Shown here: positions 25,633 through 34,510 of the stretch, piece by piece
Position numbering within the stretch: the first letter of the stretch is position 1
Layout of the letters: every line of letters begins with the position of its first letter
DNA from: Clostridiales bacterium
GTDB lineage: Bacteria > Bacillota > Clostridia > Lachnospirales > JAQSXR01
Length of the DNA: 52,599 nucleotides
Direction of reading: 5' to 3'
NCBI GenBank assembly: GCA_029256575.1
Contig: JAQSXR010000018.1
Coordinates: 1 to 52,599, forward strand
Position numbers and translations under genes: made by a program
Notes under the pieces: model-generated
Told to the model about the DNA's origin: nothing
The model's input: the letters and a program-made list of their open reading frames with translations, nothing else
Database searches by the model: none

Positions 25633-26037
25633 ATGACTATAAGAACAGCAAAAATAGAAGATTTTGCAATCATACATAAATATGATAAACATATTAATGA
25701 AGATGAACTGAAATCCATAATAAATCAAGATAGAGTATTCGTCGCAGAAGAAAATGGACAATTTATTGGTTGGCTAAGATATAATTTGTTTTGGGATAAC
25801 ACACCATTTATGAATATGCTTTATATACTTGATGAATATAGAGGAATTGGAGTTGGGAAGCAACTTACTTTGCATTGGGAAAAATTAATGAAAGATTTAA
25901 AATTTGAATTGGTTATGACATCCACCATGTCAAATGAACATGCACAACATTTTTATAGAAAGTTAAATTATATAGATGCAGGTTCGCTGCTGTTACCGAA
26001 TGAACCTTTGGAAATTTTTTTTATAAAAAGTATATAA
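25633..26037 (+). CDS. GNAT family N-acetyltransferase
   Basis: 134 aa from ATG 25633 (GAGG upstream); the frame opens earlier at 25597 without a good site. FMNMLYILDEYRGIGVGKQLTLHWEKLM is motif A, and SNEHAQHFYRKLNYIDAGSL the end motif. Short single-domain type. Substrate unknown. Confidence 0.87.
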   Translation: MTIRTAKIEDFAIIHKYDKHINEDELKSIINQDRVFVAEENGQFIGWLRYNLFWDNTPFMNMLYILDEYRGIGVGKQLTLHWEKLMKDLKFELVMTSTMSNEHAQHFYRKLNYIDAGSLLLPNEPLEIFFIKSI

Positions 26038-26140
26038 TAAAGTGAAAAGCATATCAAATATAAATTCTATATAAGTGTAACATGTATAAGTATTAATAGG
26101 GATATGCTCAGTAATTTAGCAATATAGGGGAGGAGTAAGT

Positions 26141-26695
26141 ATGATAAAGTTAAGTACCAAGAGGTTAGAGTTACGTGAATTTCAAACTTCAGATTTTGAA
26201 GATGTACATGCGTATGGATCAAATATTGATAATATTAAATATATGATTTGGGGTCCGAATAATGAGGAAGATACTCGGAATTTTCTTGAAGAATGTATCG
26301 GATGGGCAGAAAAATCACCTCGATTACATTACGATTTTGCAATTACATTAAAAGATAGTGGACAACTAATTGGCGGCTGTGGAATATACCTTAACAAGGA
26401 TCAAACGGAAGGAATGCTGGGATGGATTCTTCATAAGGATTATTGGAAACAAGGGTATATGCCAGAAGTAGGGAAGAGACTATTGAAATATGGATTTGAG
26501 GAACTAAATCTCCATAGATTATATGCTACTTGTAATGCAGAGAATTATGGTTCATATAGAGTAATGGAGAAAATCGGAATGCGAAAGGAAGCACATTTCA
26601 TCCAAAATAGGTATGGAAGAGTGGGTTCTGATAATAAATGGTATGATGAGTTCCATTACGGTATGTTATCTGAAGAATGGAGAGGTTTAGAATGA
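26141..26695 (+). CDS. GNAT family N-acetyltransferase (RimJ/RimL-like)
   Basis: 184 aa, ATG 26141, GGGGAGGAGTAAG upstream. LSTKRLELREFQTSDFEDV and MLGWILHKDYWKQGYMPEVGKRLLKYGFEELNLHRLYATCNAENYGSYRVMEKIGMRKE are classic RimJ/RimL features. Its stop overlaps the next start (ATGA), so the pair is co-translated. It is the last GNAT of the island. Confidence 0.9.
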   Translation: MIKLSTKRLELREFQTSDFEDVHAYGSNIDNIKYMIWGPNNEEDTRNFLEECIGWAEKSPRLHYDFAITLKDSGQLIGGCGIYLNKDQTEGMLGWILHKDYWKQGYMPEVGKRLLKYGFEELNLHRLYATCNAENYGSYRVMEKIGMRKEAHFIQNRYGRVGSDNKWYDEFHYGMLSEEWRGLE

Positions 26696-26946
26696 TAACT
26701 ATTTTCAATCGAAAAGAGCTTTGTATAACATTTTCAATACAAGAGCAATCTGAGATACGAGAAAAACTTAAAAATAATAAGATTAAGTATTATTTAAAAA
26801 CTATAAATAGAAATAGTCCCTCAGCCTTCGGAGATACGAGAGCAAGATCAGTAACCTTGGGACAAAAAATGGAATTAGCATATGAATATATATTTTTTGT
26901 TCATAAAGATGATTTAGCACAGGCAAAAGGAATCGTAAGAAAATAA
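26692..26946 (+). CDS. small conserved protein (DUF2007-like)
   Basis: 84 aa from ATG 26692, coupled to the GNAT stop, with GAGAGG upstream. Short alternating alpha/beta protein: MITIFNRKELCITFSIQEQ, then YEYIFFVHKDDLAQAKGIV. It resembles DUF2007-type signal-transducing domains (putative), which is a resemblance by eye only. Confidence 0.6.
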   Translation: MITIFNRKELCITFSIQEQSEIREKLKNNKIKYYLKTINRNSPSAFGDTRARSVTLGQKMELAYEYIFFVHKDDLAQAKGIVRK

Positions 26947-26976
26947 ATCTGCAAAAGCTAGGGGAGTTATTGTTAG

Positions 26977-27582
26977 ATGGACAAGAGAAAAATTATTAAT
27001 AAAAAAGTTTTTATAGGAAGTACAGTATTTCTTTTTTGTATAAGTATAGCAACTTTTATACCAGCTATTATTAGGAGTGATTTTGGTGCAGCTTATTTAT
27101 TTCTTATTTTCTTTGCTGAAATAGCTGGTAATTTATCTATGGCATTGGCTGTTTCGCTTGTGATTGATGAAATTATTCTGACAACACAAGAGAAATATGA
27201 AATATTATATACGGACGATCTTGGTAACTTTTTTTATAACGCTATAGTAGTAGTATTACTAATATGTTATAGTATGAAATTATTGTTAATATCTAGTGGT
27301 AATATAGAAAGCACTTTAATATTAACAATGTGCTTACAATCTTCTAATTGCATTTTAATTTCAAAGTCCAATCGAGTATACATAAGTGATAACAAACTAT
27401 ATATGGGAAAGTATAACAAAGAAATACATCTTAGTGAAATAATGAGAATTGTTCGAATAGACAGTGGGATGGCAGAAATTATTGTATCGGATAATAAATA
27501 TACTATAGGAGCATCGGAACAAATTTTGCAGAAAATAGAATCGAAAATAAAACAAGGTATAGCAATTGAAATTAAAGGATAA
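26977..27582 (+). CDS. hypothetical membrane protein
   Basis: 201 aa; about four hydrophobic helices in the first 125 residues, then a soluble C-terminal domain with a strand-rich pattern (NRVYISDNKLYMGKYNKEIHLSEIMRIV) like the PH-type domains of YcxB/bPH proteins. AGGGGAG lies upstream of ATG 26977. No specific role is recognised. It shares direction with the two genes before it, 30 bp away. Confidence 0.6.
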   Translation: MDKRKIINKKVFIGSTVFLFCISIATFIPAIIRSDFGAAYLFLIFFAEIAGNLSMALAVSLVIDEIILTTQEKYEILYTDDLGNFFYNAIVVVLLICYSMKLLLISSGNIESTLILTMCLQSSNCILISKSNRVYISDNKLYMGKYNKEIHLSEIMRIVRIDSGMAEIIVSDNKYTIGASEQILQKIESKIKQGIAIEIKG

Positions 27583-27630
27583 TAGACAAGATATGGAACA
27601 AGATATAATAAATACTAAAAACAAAATTAT

Positions 27631-27660
27631 AAAGCGGACAAACTTAATCCGCTTTAATTT
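27631..27660. terminator. bidirectional terminator hairpin
   Basis: AAAGCGGA (27631-27638) / TCCGCTTT (27648-27655), A-rich on the left and TTTT on the right, between convergent genes. Confidence 0.7.
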
Positions 27661-27672
27661 TGATGATTAAAT

Positions 27673-28623
27673 CTATATTTTTGTTTCATCAAAGCCTTCA
27701 TTATAAGTTGTATTTTTGTAGAAATGATGTTTTTTAAAGTCAAACCTTTCAATTGGCTCTGGACCTCTCATGATATTTCTTTCAACATGAAGGATTCCTT
27801 CTTCGTCGGCTCGGATACGCCAATCTACCATTAGAATCTGGCCTCCTATTATTTCAATACCAGTAATGCCTCTGGTCTGTATGCAACAACCAGTATTAAA
27901 ATAAGGAATTTCATTTCGTTTTGGGAATCTTGGTCTATGAGTATGACCGCAGATAAGCATAATTTTATGATTTTGAATCCACTTTTTATAAGTCTTTTCA
28001 ATTTTATGTCGTTTAAATTGATTCCTAGCAGGGCTTGATGGATTTTGAAAACCAACTACGTGCATAAAGCGCCAGAAATATCTTAATAACAACATGGTAA
28101 TGATCCAAAGTTGATCGTTCATTAAATCTCCTTGGTGGCCATGAACGGTAAAGATTTCTTGCCCAGTAGTTTTATGTTTTAAGATAAGTGCTTCATATGG
28201 CGTTATCCCTTTAAAGAGATCATTCATTTTCTGAAAATACTCATCGTAATACGCAAAGTATTTATTATGAACATAATGTTTATTCTTTAAATATATATTA
28301 TGATTACCATAGATCATAATTAGTTTTTTCTTATCGTAAAATTTTTTGAGTGCAACAAAAATATCGCTATGCGCTAATCGAATATGTTTGAACTCATTGT
28401 ATTCCCATAATTCGTCACCATCGCCTAATTCAACATACACATAGTTTTTAGTATAATAGTATTCCAGGGCACGTAAGAATATATTTTGATTTCTGGTAAA
28501 CTCATCAGAAATGCTGTCATCACCTCGGTGAGAATCACTAAAAAAGACATATCGAGAATTCTCGTCAAAGTACTCGATTTTAGCACCTTTATAAGCTTTC
28601 ATCAATCTTTTATCTGTAAACAT
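27673..28623 (-). CDS. metallophosphoesterase (LpxH/UDP-diacylglucosamine hydrolase-like fold)
   Basis: 316 aa, ATG at 28623 (GGAGTGATATA upstream). All calcineurin-type motifs appear: FSDSHRGDD, GDGDELWE, YGNHNIYL, VHGHQGD, and CGHTHRP. The family cleaves phosphomonoesters, diesters or nucleotide sugars with two metals. A Gram-positive lacks lipid A, so the LpxH label describes the fold only. Single-gene unit on the minus strand. Confidence 0.88.
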   Translation of the reverse strand: MFTDKRLMKAYKGAKIEYFDENSRYVFFSDSHRGDDSISDEFTRNQNIFLRALEYYYTKNYVYVELGDGDELWEYNEFKHIRLAHSDIFVALKKFYDKKKLIMIYGNHNIYLKNKHYVHNKYFAYYDEYFQKMNDLFKGITPYEALILKHKTTGQEIFTVHGHQGDLMNDQLWIITMLLLRYFWRFMHVVGFQNPSSPARNQFKRHKIEKTYKKWIQNHKIMLICGHTHRPRFPKRNEIPYFNTGCCIQTRGITGIEIIGGQILMVDWRIRADEEGILHVERNIMRGPEPIERFDFKKHHFYKNTTYNEGFDETKI

Positions 28624-28781
28624 TATATCACTCCATCTTTTACAATTAGTTAAACTATACTCATTTTTATTATTCCGATATAAAAAAAGGATATTCAGAC
28701 AAGTTATGGCATTCTAAATAGAAAGTTGATATAATTAAAATAAAAAGTTATTTGTTAGGTATGATATACCGAGGAGGAAAT

Positions 28782-29519
28782 ATGGAAATAAAAAAAATTG
28801 GTAACAGAGGGACTTTGTTTACATTTTATGATTTAGGAATTCCTACGAATATCTATGTAATTAATGCAAAGAGATATGTTTATATATTGGATACATATTT
28901 GGGGCCAGATATTATGCAACAAATTAATGAATATATTTTTTCTGAATATGGTAACAAACAAATTATTGTTGTTAATAGCCATGGACATTGGGATCATATA
29001 TGGGGTAATAGTCTTTATTCGAACAATATCATCATTGCTCACGTTTTGTGCAAGGAATATATACAACAAAATGGGCAGAATCAACTTGTAAAGTATAGAG
29101 AAGAATATGCAAAAGGGAATGTTGTATTAACTTATCCAAATTTGCTTTTTACTGATACGCTGCAATTTGAAGAGGATAATATCTTAATGTTTTATTCTCC
29201 AGGGCATACGGAGGATCAAATTTCAGTTATTGATTATGAGGACAAGGTGCTTTTTTCAGGTGACAATTTGGAGAGACCGATACCATATCTTATGACAACA
29301 AATCTTGACCAGTATGCAAAGACTTTAGGTGATTATATAAACCTTGATGTTGATATAGTAATTGGTGGTCATACGGAATGTGAAGATAAGAAACTGATTC
29401 AGGATAACTTAAATTATGTTAAGAAAGTAATAGACAAAGATGCAGCAGAATTTGAAAATGGTGAATATGAAGATTATCATTTAGCAAATATGAAATGGTT
29501 AGAGGAACATAATCGATAA
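28782..29519 (+). CDS. MBL-fold metallo-hydrolase
   Basis: 245 aa from ATG 28782 with GAGGAGG upstream (the frame opens at 28752). Zinc motif NSHGHWDHIWG (about residues 67-77), then FYSPGHTEDQISV and VLFSGDN, then VIGGHTEC supply the expected ligands. Metallo-beta-lactamase-like hydrolase of unknown substrate. A TATAAT box at about 28730 in an AT-rich spacer is the likely promoter. Confidence 0.9.
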   Translation: MEIKKIGNRGTLFTFYDLGIPTNIYVINAKRYVYILDTYLGPDIMQQINEYIFSEYGNKQIIVVNSHGHWDHIWGNSLYSNNIIIAHVLCKEYIQQNGQNQLVKYREEYAKGNVVLTYPNLLFTDTLQFEEDNILMFYSPGHTEDQISVIDYEDKVLFSGDNLERPIPYLMTTNLDQYAKTLGDYINLDVDIVIGGHTECEDKKLIQDNLNYVKKVIDKDAAEFENGEYEDYHLANMKWLEEHNR

Positions 29520-29587
29520 TTCACGACATAGAAAGTCGAGCAATGTGGTTGATTTGGTTTTATTATATAGAGGAAAGGAATGATTGT

Positions 29588-30469
29588 ATGGAATGGGTTG
29601 AACGAATTAATCATTCGGTTAATTACATAGAGGAGAATTTAGACAAAGATATCTCTTTTGAAGAAATTGCTAAGATTGTAGGGTGTTCTATATATAATTT
29701 TCAACGGATGTTTTCTTATATTGCAGATAAATCTTTATCTGAATATATCAGGAATAGGAGACTTACTTTAGCTGCCTTTGATGTAATTAATGGAAAAGAA
29801 AATATCATCGATATTGCATTGAAATACGGATACAATTCACATGATTCTTTTACGAGAGCTTTTCAAAAGTTTCACGGAGTTCTACCGTCAAAGGCAAGAA
29901 CAGAAGTTGTAAAGCTTAAATCCTGTCCTAAAATCTCTTTTCAAATAAAAATTAAAGGAGAAACATATATGAATTATCAAATTGAACAGTGGCCAGCATT
30001 TACTATTTCGGGAATAAAAAAGAGAGTTAGTACGAGTGAAGCATTTAATATCATCCCACAAATTTGGGATACGGCGGGTAAAGATGGTACAATAAATCAA
30101 TTGGTAGATCTTTGGATGAAATCAGATTGTCGACCTGTTGGACTTCTTGGGATTAGTGCGGGAGGTCAGTGGGGTAACACAGAAGAAATGGACTATTATC
30201 TTGCTGTAACTACGTATGTTGATGTACCAGAATGTAAACAGGTAAAAATACCGAATAATATGGTATCTTTACAATTGCCAGCAGCTACTTGGGCAATATT
30301 CGAAGCAAATGGTCAATTACCAGATGCAGTTCAGAACATTTATAAAGAATTTTATACAGAATGGTTACCTAATTCTGGATATGAACTAGATGATATGCCA
30401 GTTATTGAATGTTATTTGCAAAATAATAAACAGGAAGTATGGATTGCAGTAAAATCCAATTCAAAATAA
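29588..30469 (+). CDS. AraC-family regulator with GyrI-like effector domain
   Basis: 293 aa, ATG 29588 (GAGGAAAGG upstream; frame opens at 29543). Two N-terminal HTHs (about residues 20-105: ISFEEIAKIVGCSIYNFQRMFSYIADKSLSEYIRNRRL and IIDIALKYGYNSHDSFTRAFQKFHGVLPSKAR) precede a GyrI/SOUL-like domain (about 120-293). This Rob/SoxS-like layout senses small aromatic or cationic compounds. Follows the MBL gene, with no obvious target in view. Confidence 0.9.
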   Translation: MEWVERINHSVNYIEENLDKDISFEEIAKIVGCSIYNFQRMFSYIADKSLSEYIRNRRLTLAAFDVINGKENIIDIALKYGYNSHDSFTRAFQKFHGVLPSKARTEVVKLKSCPKISFQIKIKGETYMNYQIEQWPAFTISGIKKRVSTSEAFNIIPQIWDTAGKDGTINQLVDLWMKSDCRPVGLLGISAGGQWGNTEEMDYYLAVTTYVDVPECKQVKIPNNMVSLQLPAATWAIFEANGQLPDAVQNIYKEFYTEWLPNSGYELDDMPVIECYLQNNKQEVWIAVKSNSK

Positions 30470-30487
30470 ATTGATAAATTTATTAAG

Positions 30488-30522
30488 AAAAACAAGAGAA
30501 AATAATTCTCTTGTTTTTTATT
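30488..30522. terminator. Rho-independent terminator, both strands
   Basis: AAAAACAAGAGAA (30488-30500) / TTCTCTTGTTTTT (30506-30518), a near-perfect stem with T runs; ends both convergent neighbours. Confidence 0.85.
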
Positions 30523-31510
30523 TCTTGTCTAGGCATTTGGTAGGATCTATAAAAATTAACTCCCATTCACCGTCTTTGTTTTTCTTATATTGAGCAATTT
30601 CGATATCATTATCATTTGTTAGCTGAAAAAATTCCATATAATAGTCATTACCATCGGTCCCTTTAAAGAAAATCTTCTTTACATACCCCTCTTGTTGAGT
30701 TGGATAACGTTCTTGTATTAGAGAACACCATTCTCCAAATTTAATATCGACTACTGCCTCAGCAATGTAATACCAACTATGATATGGGGCACATAAATAG
30801 TTTTCAGCGTACATCTCCTGGTCTGCTATTCGATACTGGTTATTTTCCTTTACGATATTCATAAATCCATGATAGTAGGAAAAGAGACCGGAACCCTGCT
30901 TGGATCCTTCAATTGTTTCAAGTTCAAAAAAGTAGCGTAAATCATTTGGCTGCATTGTATCACTTGGAATTTCCTTTAATTTTATTAAATTAATATGTAG
31001 TATATTTTGAAAAGAGTTAAGATATTGATCGTATTTTAATTTGTCTTGATAGGCAGTAGCTAAGAAATTGTAAGCAATTGGATAAGGTGATTTTGCTGAG
31101 CCAAGTGTTCCGCATCCTGCATGCTTATCATTTTGTGGATTAGCAGCTTCGCGTAGAATACTAAAATAATTAATAATTGTATCTTCAGGTGTCTCAAATA
31201 AGGTATCAGGCAAGAGTATATCAGAATGTTTTTTTTCATAATAATCACGAATGATATAATCTCTATCATTAATTATTGGATCCTTAGATGGACGGAAATA
31301 TTTCTCATTATCTATCTTTTCTGGAATATCCTGATTCACTTTGACCGCCTCTATGTTATTACATTGAACAGATAGATTTCCACCCATTATCATATTGGTT
31401 GATTGAGGTCGGTTGAGAGTTTTATAGATAACAAGAGACAATGAGAAAATTGCTAGAAAACCTAAAATTATAAGAAAGAACTTGTTTTTCTTTATTACTA
31501 CGAATTTCAT
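30518..31510 (-). CDS. hypothetical membrane-anchored extracellular protein
   Basis: 330 aa; N-terminal anchor (FFLIILGFLAIFSLSLVIY, about residues 11-29) followed by a large extracellular part. The exported part is rich in aromatic residues (YFRPSKDPIINDRDYIIRDYY, SGLFSYYHGFMNIV) and includes C/G-rich HAGCGTLGSAKSPYPIAYN. No lipobox is clear. I do not recognise a domain. The 5' spacer is AT-rich. Confidence 0.7.
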   Translation of the reverse strand: MKFVVIKKNKFFLIILGFLAIFSLSLVIYKTLNRPQSTNMIMGGNLSVQCNNIEAVKVNQDIPEKIDNEKYFRPSKDPIINDRDYIIRDYYEKKHSDILLPDTLFETPEDTIINYFSILREAANPQNDKHAGCGTLGSAKSPYPIAYNFLATAYQDKLKYDQYLNSFQNILHINLIKLKEIPSDTMQPNDLRYFFELETIEGSKQGSGLFSYYHGFMNIVKENNQYRIADQEMYAENYLCAPYHSWYYIAEAVVDIKFGEWCSLIQERYPTQQEGYVKKIFFKGTDGNDYYMEFFQLTNDNDIEIAQYKKNKDGEWELIFIDPTKCLDKK

Positions 31511-31596
31511 GTAAACTCAATCCAATCATATCCTTTGGTATAGTATATTAAATAGAAGTAAGAAATATATTATATATTGATTCTATAATTAAGAAT

Positions 31597-31625
31597 TTGA
31601 CAAATTAAGGGAATAAACATATAAT
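31597..31625 (+). promoter_or_regulatory. consensus sigma-A promoter
   Basis: TTGACA (31597-31602), 17 bp, TATAAT (31620-31625): a perfect match to consensus, about 77 bp before the zinc-ribbon membrane protein start. Strong constitutive expression is implied. Confidence 0.8.
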
Positions 31626-31701
31626 TAATATAGCTTTTTAAGATATTAAATTAAATCACTTTCGTAAATAAGTGATTAATCAATATAAGGGGAGAAAAAT
31701 T

Positions 31702-32679
31702 ATGAAATATTGTCAAACATGTGGAAGTCAACACGACGATAATGTTATGTTTTGTTCGAATTGTGGTTTTCAATTTGTAAACAATCAGCCACCGGTGTAT
31801 ACACAAGTACCAAACTATTCTCAAAATCAAGAATATCAAAAAAATTACTATGGTCAAGCAATTCAACCAAATCCAATTCCAACTCAGTATCCAATAAATA
31901 AGATAAAAAAGATTGCAACTTCTCCGTTGTATTTAGTTTCTATTATAATTTATACAATCGCTGTATTTTTTCAATTAACATATTTATTTGAAACTAATTC
32001 AATTTTGTTCTATTTGTTCAAAGGGAAGAACATGCTTTCAAGTACTAGTGGAATCAATTTTTATAGTTTAGGTTTATATAATTATAGAGGTATCGTTATA
32101 GCACTTTCATTTTTAGCGATAATTCCTATGATTTTAATATGTATTGGGTTATGGATGTTTTATGCTTCGTCAAGAAATCCTGAAGATAGGTCTACAGCCG
32201 GGCTGACTATAATAAAAGTTTCAGTTATTATTAATTTTATAAAATTATTGATTCTTCCAGTTTTGATAATGATAGTAGCATTATTTTCAAATTCTTACGC
32301 AAAATTTGGCTATGTTGATAGAGTAGATATGTTACGAGCATCGGTTGATTTCTTTATTCTACTGGTAATAATATGTATTTTACCTATAATTTACTACATA
32401 AGCATTATAAGGACAATAAATCAAATACAAGAAACCATAGTTACAGGAGTTCCATCAGCTCAGACTTCGAGATTCTTAGGAGTAATGAATTGTATACTTG
32501 CAGGATTTACTTTTCTTATGATATTTTTCTCGAATGGGGATACAATTTTCACTTCAATCTTAATGGGAACATTTTTAATCATGATATCGATAGGATTATT
32601 TGATTATAAACGTGAAATGACAAACTTTATGCCTCCACCACAAAATATAAACTACGGGATAAATATACCTAGGATGTAG
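31702..32679 (+). CDS. zinc-ribbon multi-pass membrane protein
   Basis: 325 aa from ATG 31702 (GGGGAGAAAAAT upstream). The N-terminus is a zinc ribbon, CQTCGSQHDDNVMFCSNCGFQF (four cysteines; spacing 2-x-2), followed by a Pro/Gln/Tyr-rich linker (about 28-75) and six or so hydrophobic helices. Widespread clostridial architecture of unknown function. It has a consensus promoter at 31597. Confidence 0.82.
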   Translation: MKYCQTCGSQHDDNVMFCSNCGFQFVNNQPPVYTQVPNYSQNQEYQKNYYGQAIQPNPIPTQYPINKIKKIATSPLYLVSIIIYTIAVFFQLTYLFETNSILFYLFKGKNMLSSTSGINFYSLGLYNYRGIVIALSFLAIIPMILICIGLWMFYASSRNPEDRSTAGLTIIKVSVIINFIKLLILPVLIMIVALFSNSYAKFGYVDRVDMLRASVDFFILLVIICILPIIYYISIIRTINQIQETIVTGVPSAQTSRFLGVMNCILAGFTFLMIFFSNGDTIFTSILMGTFLIMISIGLFDYKREMTNFMPPPQNINYGINIPRM

Positions 32680-32719
32680 GGTTGGTCAAATAATATATCT
32701 CATATCTATCACATTCAAT

Positions 32720-32764
32720 AACAGTTTTTTATTAGATATTATATTAATAAAGAACTGTTTTTTT
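32720..32764 (+). terminator. Rho-independent terminator-like hairpin
   Basis: AACAGTT (32720-32726) / AACTGTT (32753-32759), with inner ATTA/TAAT pairing, then TTTTTTA. Ends the preceding gene. Confidence 0.65.
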
Positions 32765-32857
32765 ATTGATATATTCATTGAGTAATCGTTTGCTTTGCAT
32801 TATAATATTTATAGGTGTTATAAGATGAGCCATAAGAATAAGTTACCGAGGTGTTTT

Positions 32858-33535
32858 ATGAAAATCAAAAATAAAAAATCACTAAAATTTAAAATTAAAA
32901 TATTTCTTTCGGTAATTCTATTTGGGGTACTTGTATTTATAGGAATTCAAGCCTACATGATTGCTGTATCTTCAAAATATATAATGGAATTAGAAGATGT
33001 TCCAATTACGGATGCCGTTTTAATTCTAGGGGCATCGGTCTATGCAAGTGGAAATCCATCTCCGATTCTTAAAGATAGGTTGGAATATGGATATAGTATT
33101 TATTCAGCAGGAAAAGCTAAGAAAATTATTGTGAGTGGTGATCACGGAACGATTGAATATGATGAAGTAAATACTATGAGAAACTACTTACTTGAAAAAG
33201 GTGTTCCGATAGAAGATATATTTATGGATCACGCTGGTTTTGATACATATGATAGTGCATATAGAGCAAAAGAAATCTTTGGAGCTAAGAGCATAATTAT
33301 ATCAACTCAAGAGTACCATATGTACAGAGCAGTATATGCCGCTAGGAAACTTGGAATAGAAGCGTATGGAGTTGCCTCACCTAATAAGACAATTTATAAT
33401 ATGCCATATAATAACTTTAGAGAATGCTTTGCGAGAGTAAAAACAATGTATGACGTACATATAGCTAAGAGGCTACCTAAGTATTTAGGAGATAAGATTC
33501 CACTAAGTGGTGATGGGCGCCTTACAGAAGGTTGA
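32858..33535 (+). CDS. SanA/YdcF-like (DUF218) membrane protein
   Basis: 225 aa from ATG 32858 (GAGGTG upstream; ATG 32825 is an alternative). A transmembrane segment near the N-terminus (FLSVILFGVLVFIGIQAYMI) precedes the DUF218 domain: DAVLILGASVYASGNPSPILKDRLEYGYSIYSAGKAKKIIVSG, then STQEYHMYRAVYAARKLGI. In E. coli SanA affects envelope permeability and vancomycin tolerance; enzyme activity is unknown. Confidence 0.87.
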   Translation: MKIKNKKSLKFKIKIFLSVILFGVLVFIGIQAYMIAVSSKYIMELEDVPITDAVLILGASVYASGNPSPILKDRLEYGYSIYSAGKAKKIIVSGDHGTIEYDEVNTMRNYLLEKGVPIEDIFMDHAGFDTYDSAYRAKEIFGAKSIIISTQEYHMYRAVYAARKLGIEAYGVASPNKTIYNMPYNNFRECFARVKTMYDVHIAKRLPKYLGDKIPLSGDGRLTEG

Positions 33536-33617
33536 AAAACTACTTTACAAAAAAAATAAAAAGTACTAGACAAACTTTAAAACCCATGATAATATAATAA
33601 AGCATTAAAGATTAAAT

Positions 33618-33690
33618 GGTCGCATAGCTCAGCTGGGAGAGCACCTGCCTTACAAGCAGGGGGTCATAGGTTCGAGCCCTATTGCGACCA
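33618..33690 (+). tRNA. tRNA-Val(TAC)
   Basis: 73 nt; acceptor GGTCGCA/TGCGACC, D arm GCTC-AGCTGGGA-GAGC, anticodon loop CTTACAA (anticodon TAC), T loop TTCGAGC. Discriminator A and no encoded CCA. Preceded by an AT-rich TAATATAAT promoter. Confidence 0.93.
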
Positions 33691-33712
33691 CTTTATACGA
33701 TTAATGTAATAT

Positions 33713-33786
33713 GGCGGAGTAGCTCAGCTGGCTAGAGCGCCCGGTTCATACCCGGTAGGTCGGCGGTTCAAATCCGTTTTCCGCTA
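33713..33786 (+). tRNA. tRNA-Met(CAT), elongator type
   Basis: 74 nt; acceptor GGCGGAG with 3' TTCCGCT (two G-U pairs), D arm GCTC-AGCTGGCTA-GAGC, anticodon loop TTCATAC (CAT), T loop TTCAAAT. It lacks the three consecutive G-C pairs of an initiator. A lysidine-modified Ile(CAT) cannot be excluded. No encoded CCA. Confidence 0.88.
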
Positions 33787-33796
33787 CTATTGAATG

Positions 33797-33838
33797 TACG
33801 CCCAAGACAATGGTTTTTAAACCATCGTACTGGGCGTA
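33797..33838. terminator. long hairpin after the tRNAs
   Basis: TACGCCCA (33797-33804) / TGGGCGTA (33831-33838), with inner ATGGTTT/AAACCAT pairing. No long U tract, but it follows the tRNA pair and precedes ispF by 86 bp, so it probably ends the tRNA transcript. Confidence 0.6.
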
Positions 33839-33923
33839 TATTTGTAATATCACTTGCCTAATAAGAATTGTTGATATATAGTATTAATTGAAACTAATTG
33901 TAAAATTAATCGAGGTAAATAAA

Positions 33924-34490
33924 ATGAGAATTGGTATGGGATATGACGTACACAAACTTGTAGAAGATAGAAATTTAATACTTGGTGGAGTTGTGATACC
34001 TTTTGATAAGGGATTACTAGGCCACTCTGATGCAGATGTACTAGTTCATGCAATTATGGATGCCCTTTTAGGAGCAATGGCAAAGGGCGATATTGGAAGA
34101 CATTTTCCTGATTCTGACGATAAGTATAAAGGAATATCTAGCATCACATTACTACAAGAAGTGAATAAAATATTAATAAAAGAAAATTATATGATTGATA
34201 ATATTGATGCAACGATAATTGCACAAAATCCGAAGATGGCACCATATATTAACGAAATGATAGCAAATATAGCGAATGCTTTAAATATTAGTGAGAAAAG
34301 AATAAATATAAAGGCAACCACGGAAGAAGGTCTAGGTTTTACAGGTGAAGGCCTTGGTATTTCTGCCCAAGCAATCTGCCTTTTAACTGAAATTGAGAAT
34401 ATGGCTTATGACTCTTACATAATGCAAGCGCAAAGTGAAGAGGTAGGCTGTGAAAAGTCAAAAACTTGCACAGGATGTTGCAAAAAATAG
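33924..34490 (+). CDS. ispF: 2-C-methyl-D-erythritol 2,4-cyclodiphosphate synthase
   Basis: 188 aa from ATG 33924 (CGAGG upstream). The MEP-pathway enzyme that cyclises CDP-ME-2-phosphate for isoprenoid synthesis. [50 protein letters not shown] and [16 protein letters not shown] are family motifs, including the zinc ligands. After the usual end (about residue 160), a 25-residue tail carries five acidic residues and ends [13 protein letters not shown], which is not part of the standard enzyme. Confidence 0.96.
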   Translation: MRIGMGYDVHKLVEDRNLILGGVVIPFDKGLLGHSDADVLVHAIMDALLGAMAKGDIGRHFPDSDDKYKGISSITLLQEVNKILIKENYMIDNIDATIIAQNPKMAPYINEMIANIANALNISEKRINIKATTEEGLGFTGEGLGISAQAICLLTEIENMAYDSYIMQAQSEEVGCEKSKTCTGCCKK

Positions 34491-34510
34491 AACAAAGGAT
34501 AGTGACAACA

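Noticed and set aside
205-26695. Integron gene cassettes
   Set aside because: Many small single-gene units suggested it, but no attC-like hairpins recur at cassette ends and no integrase is seen.
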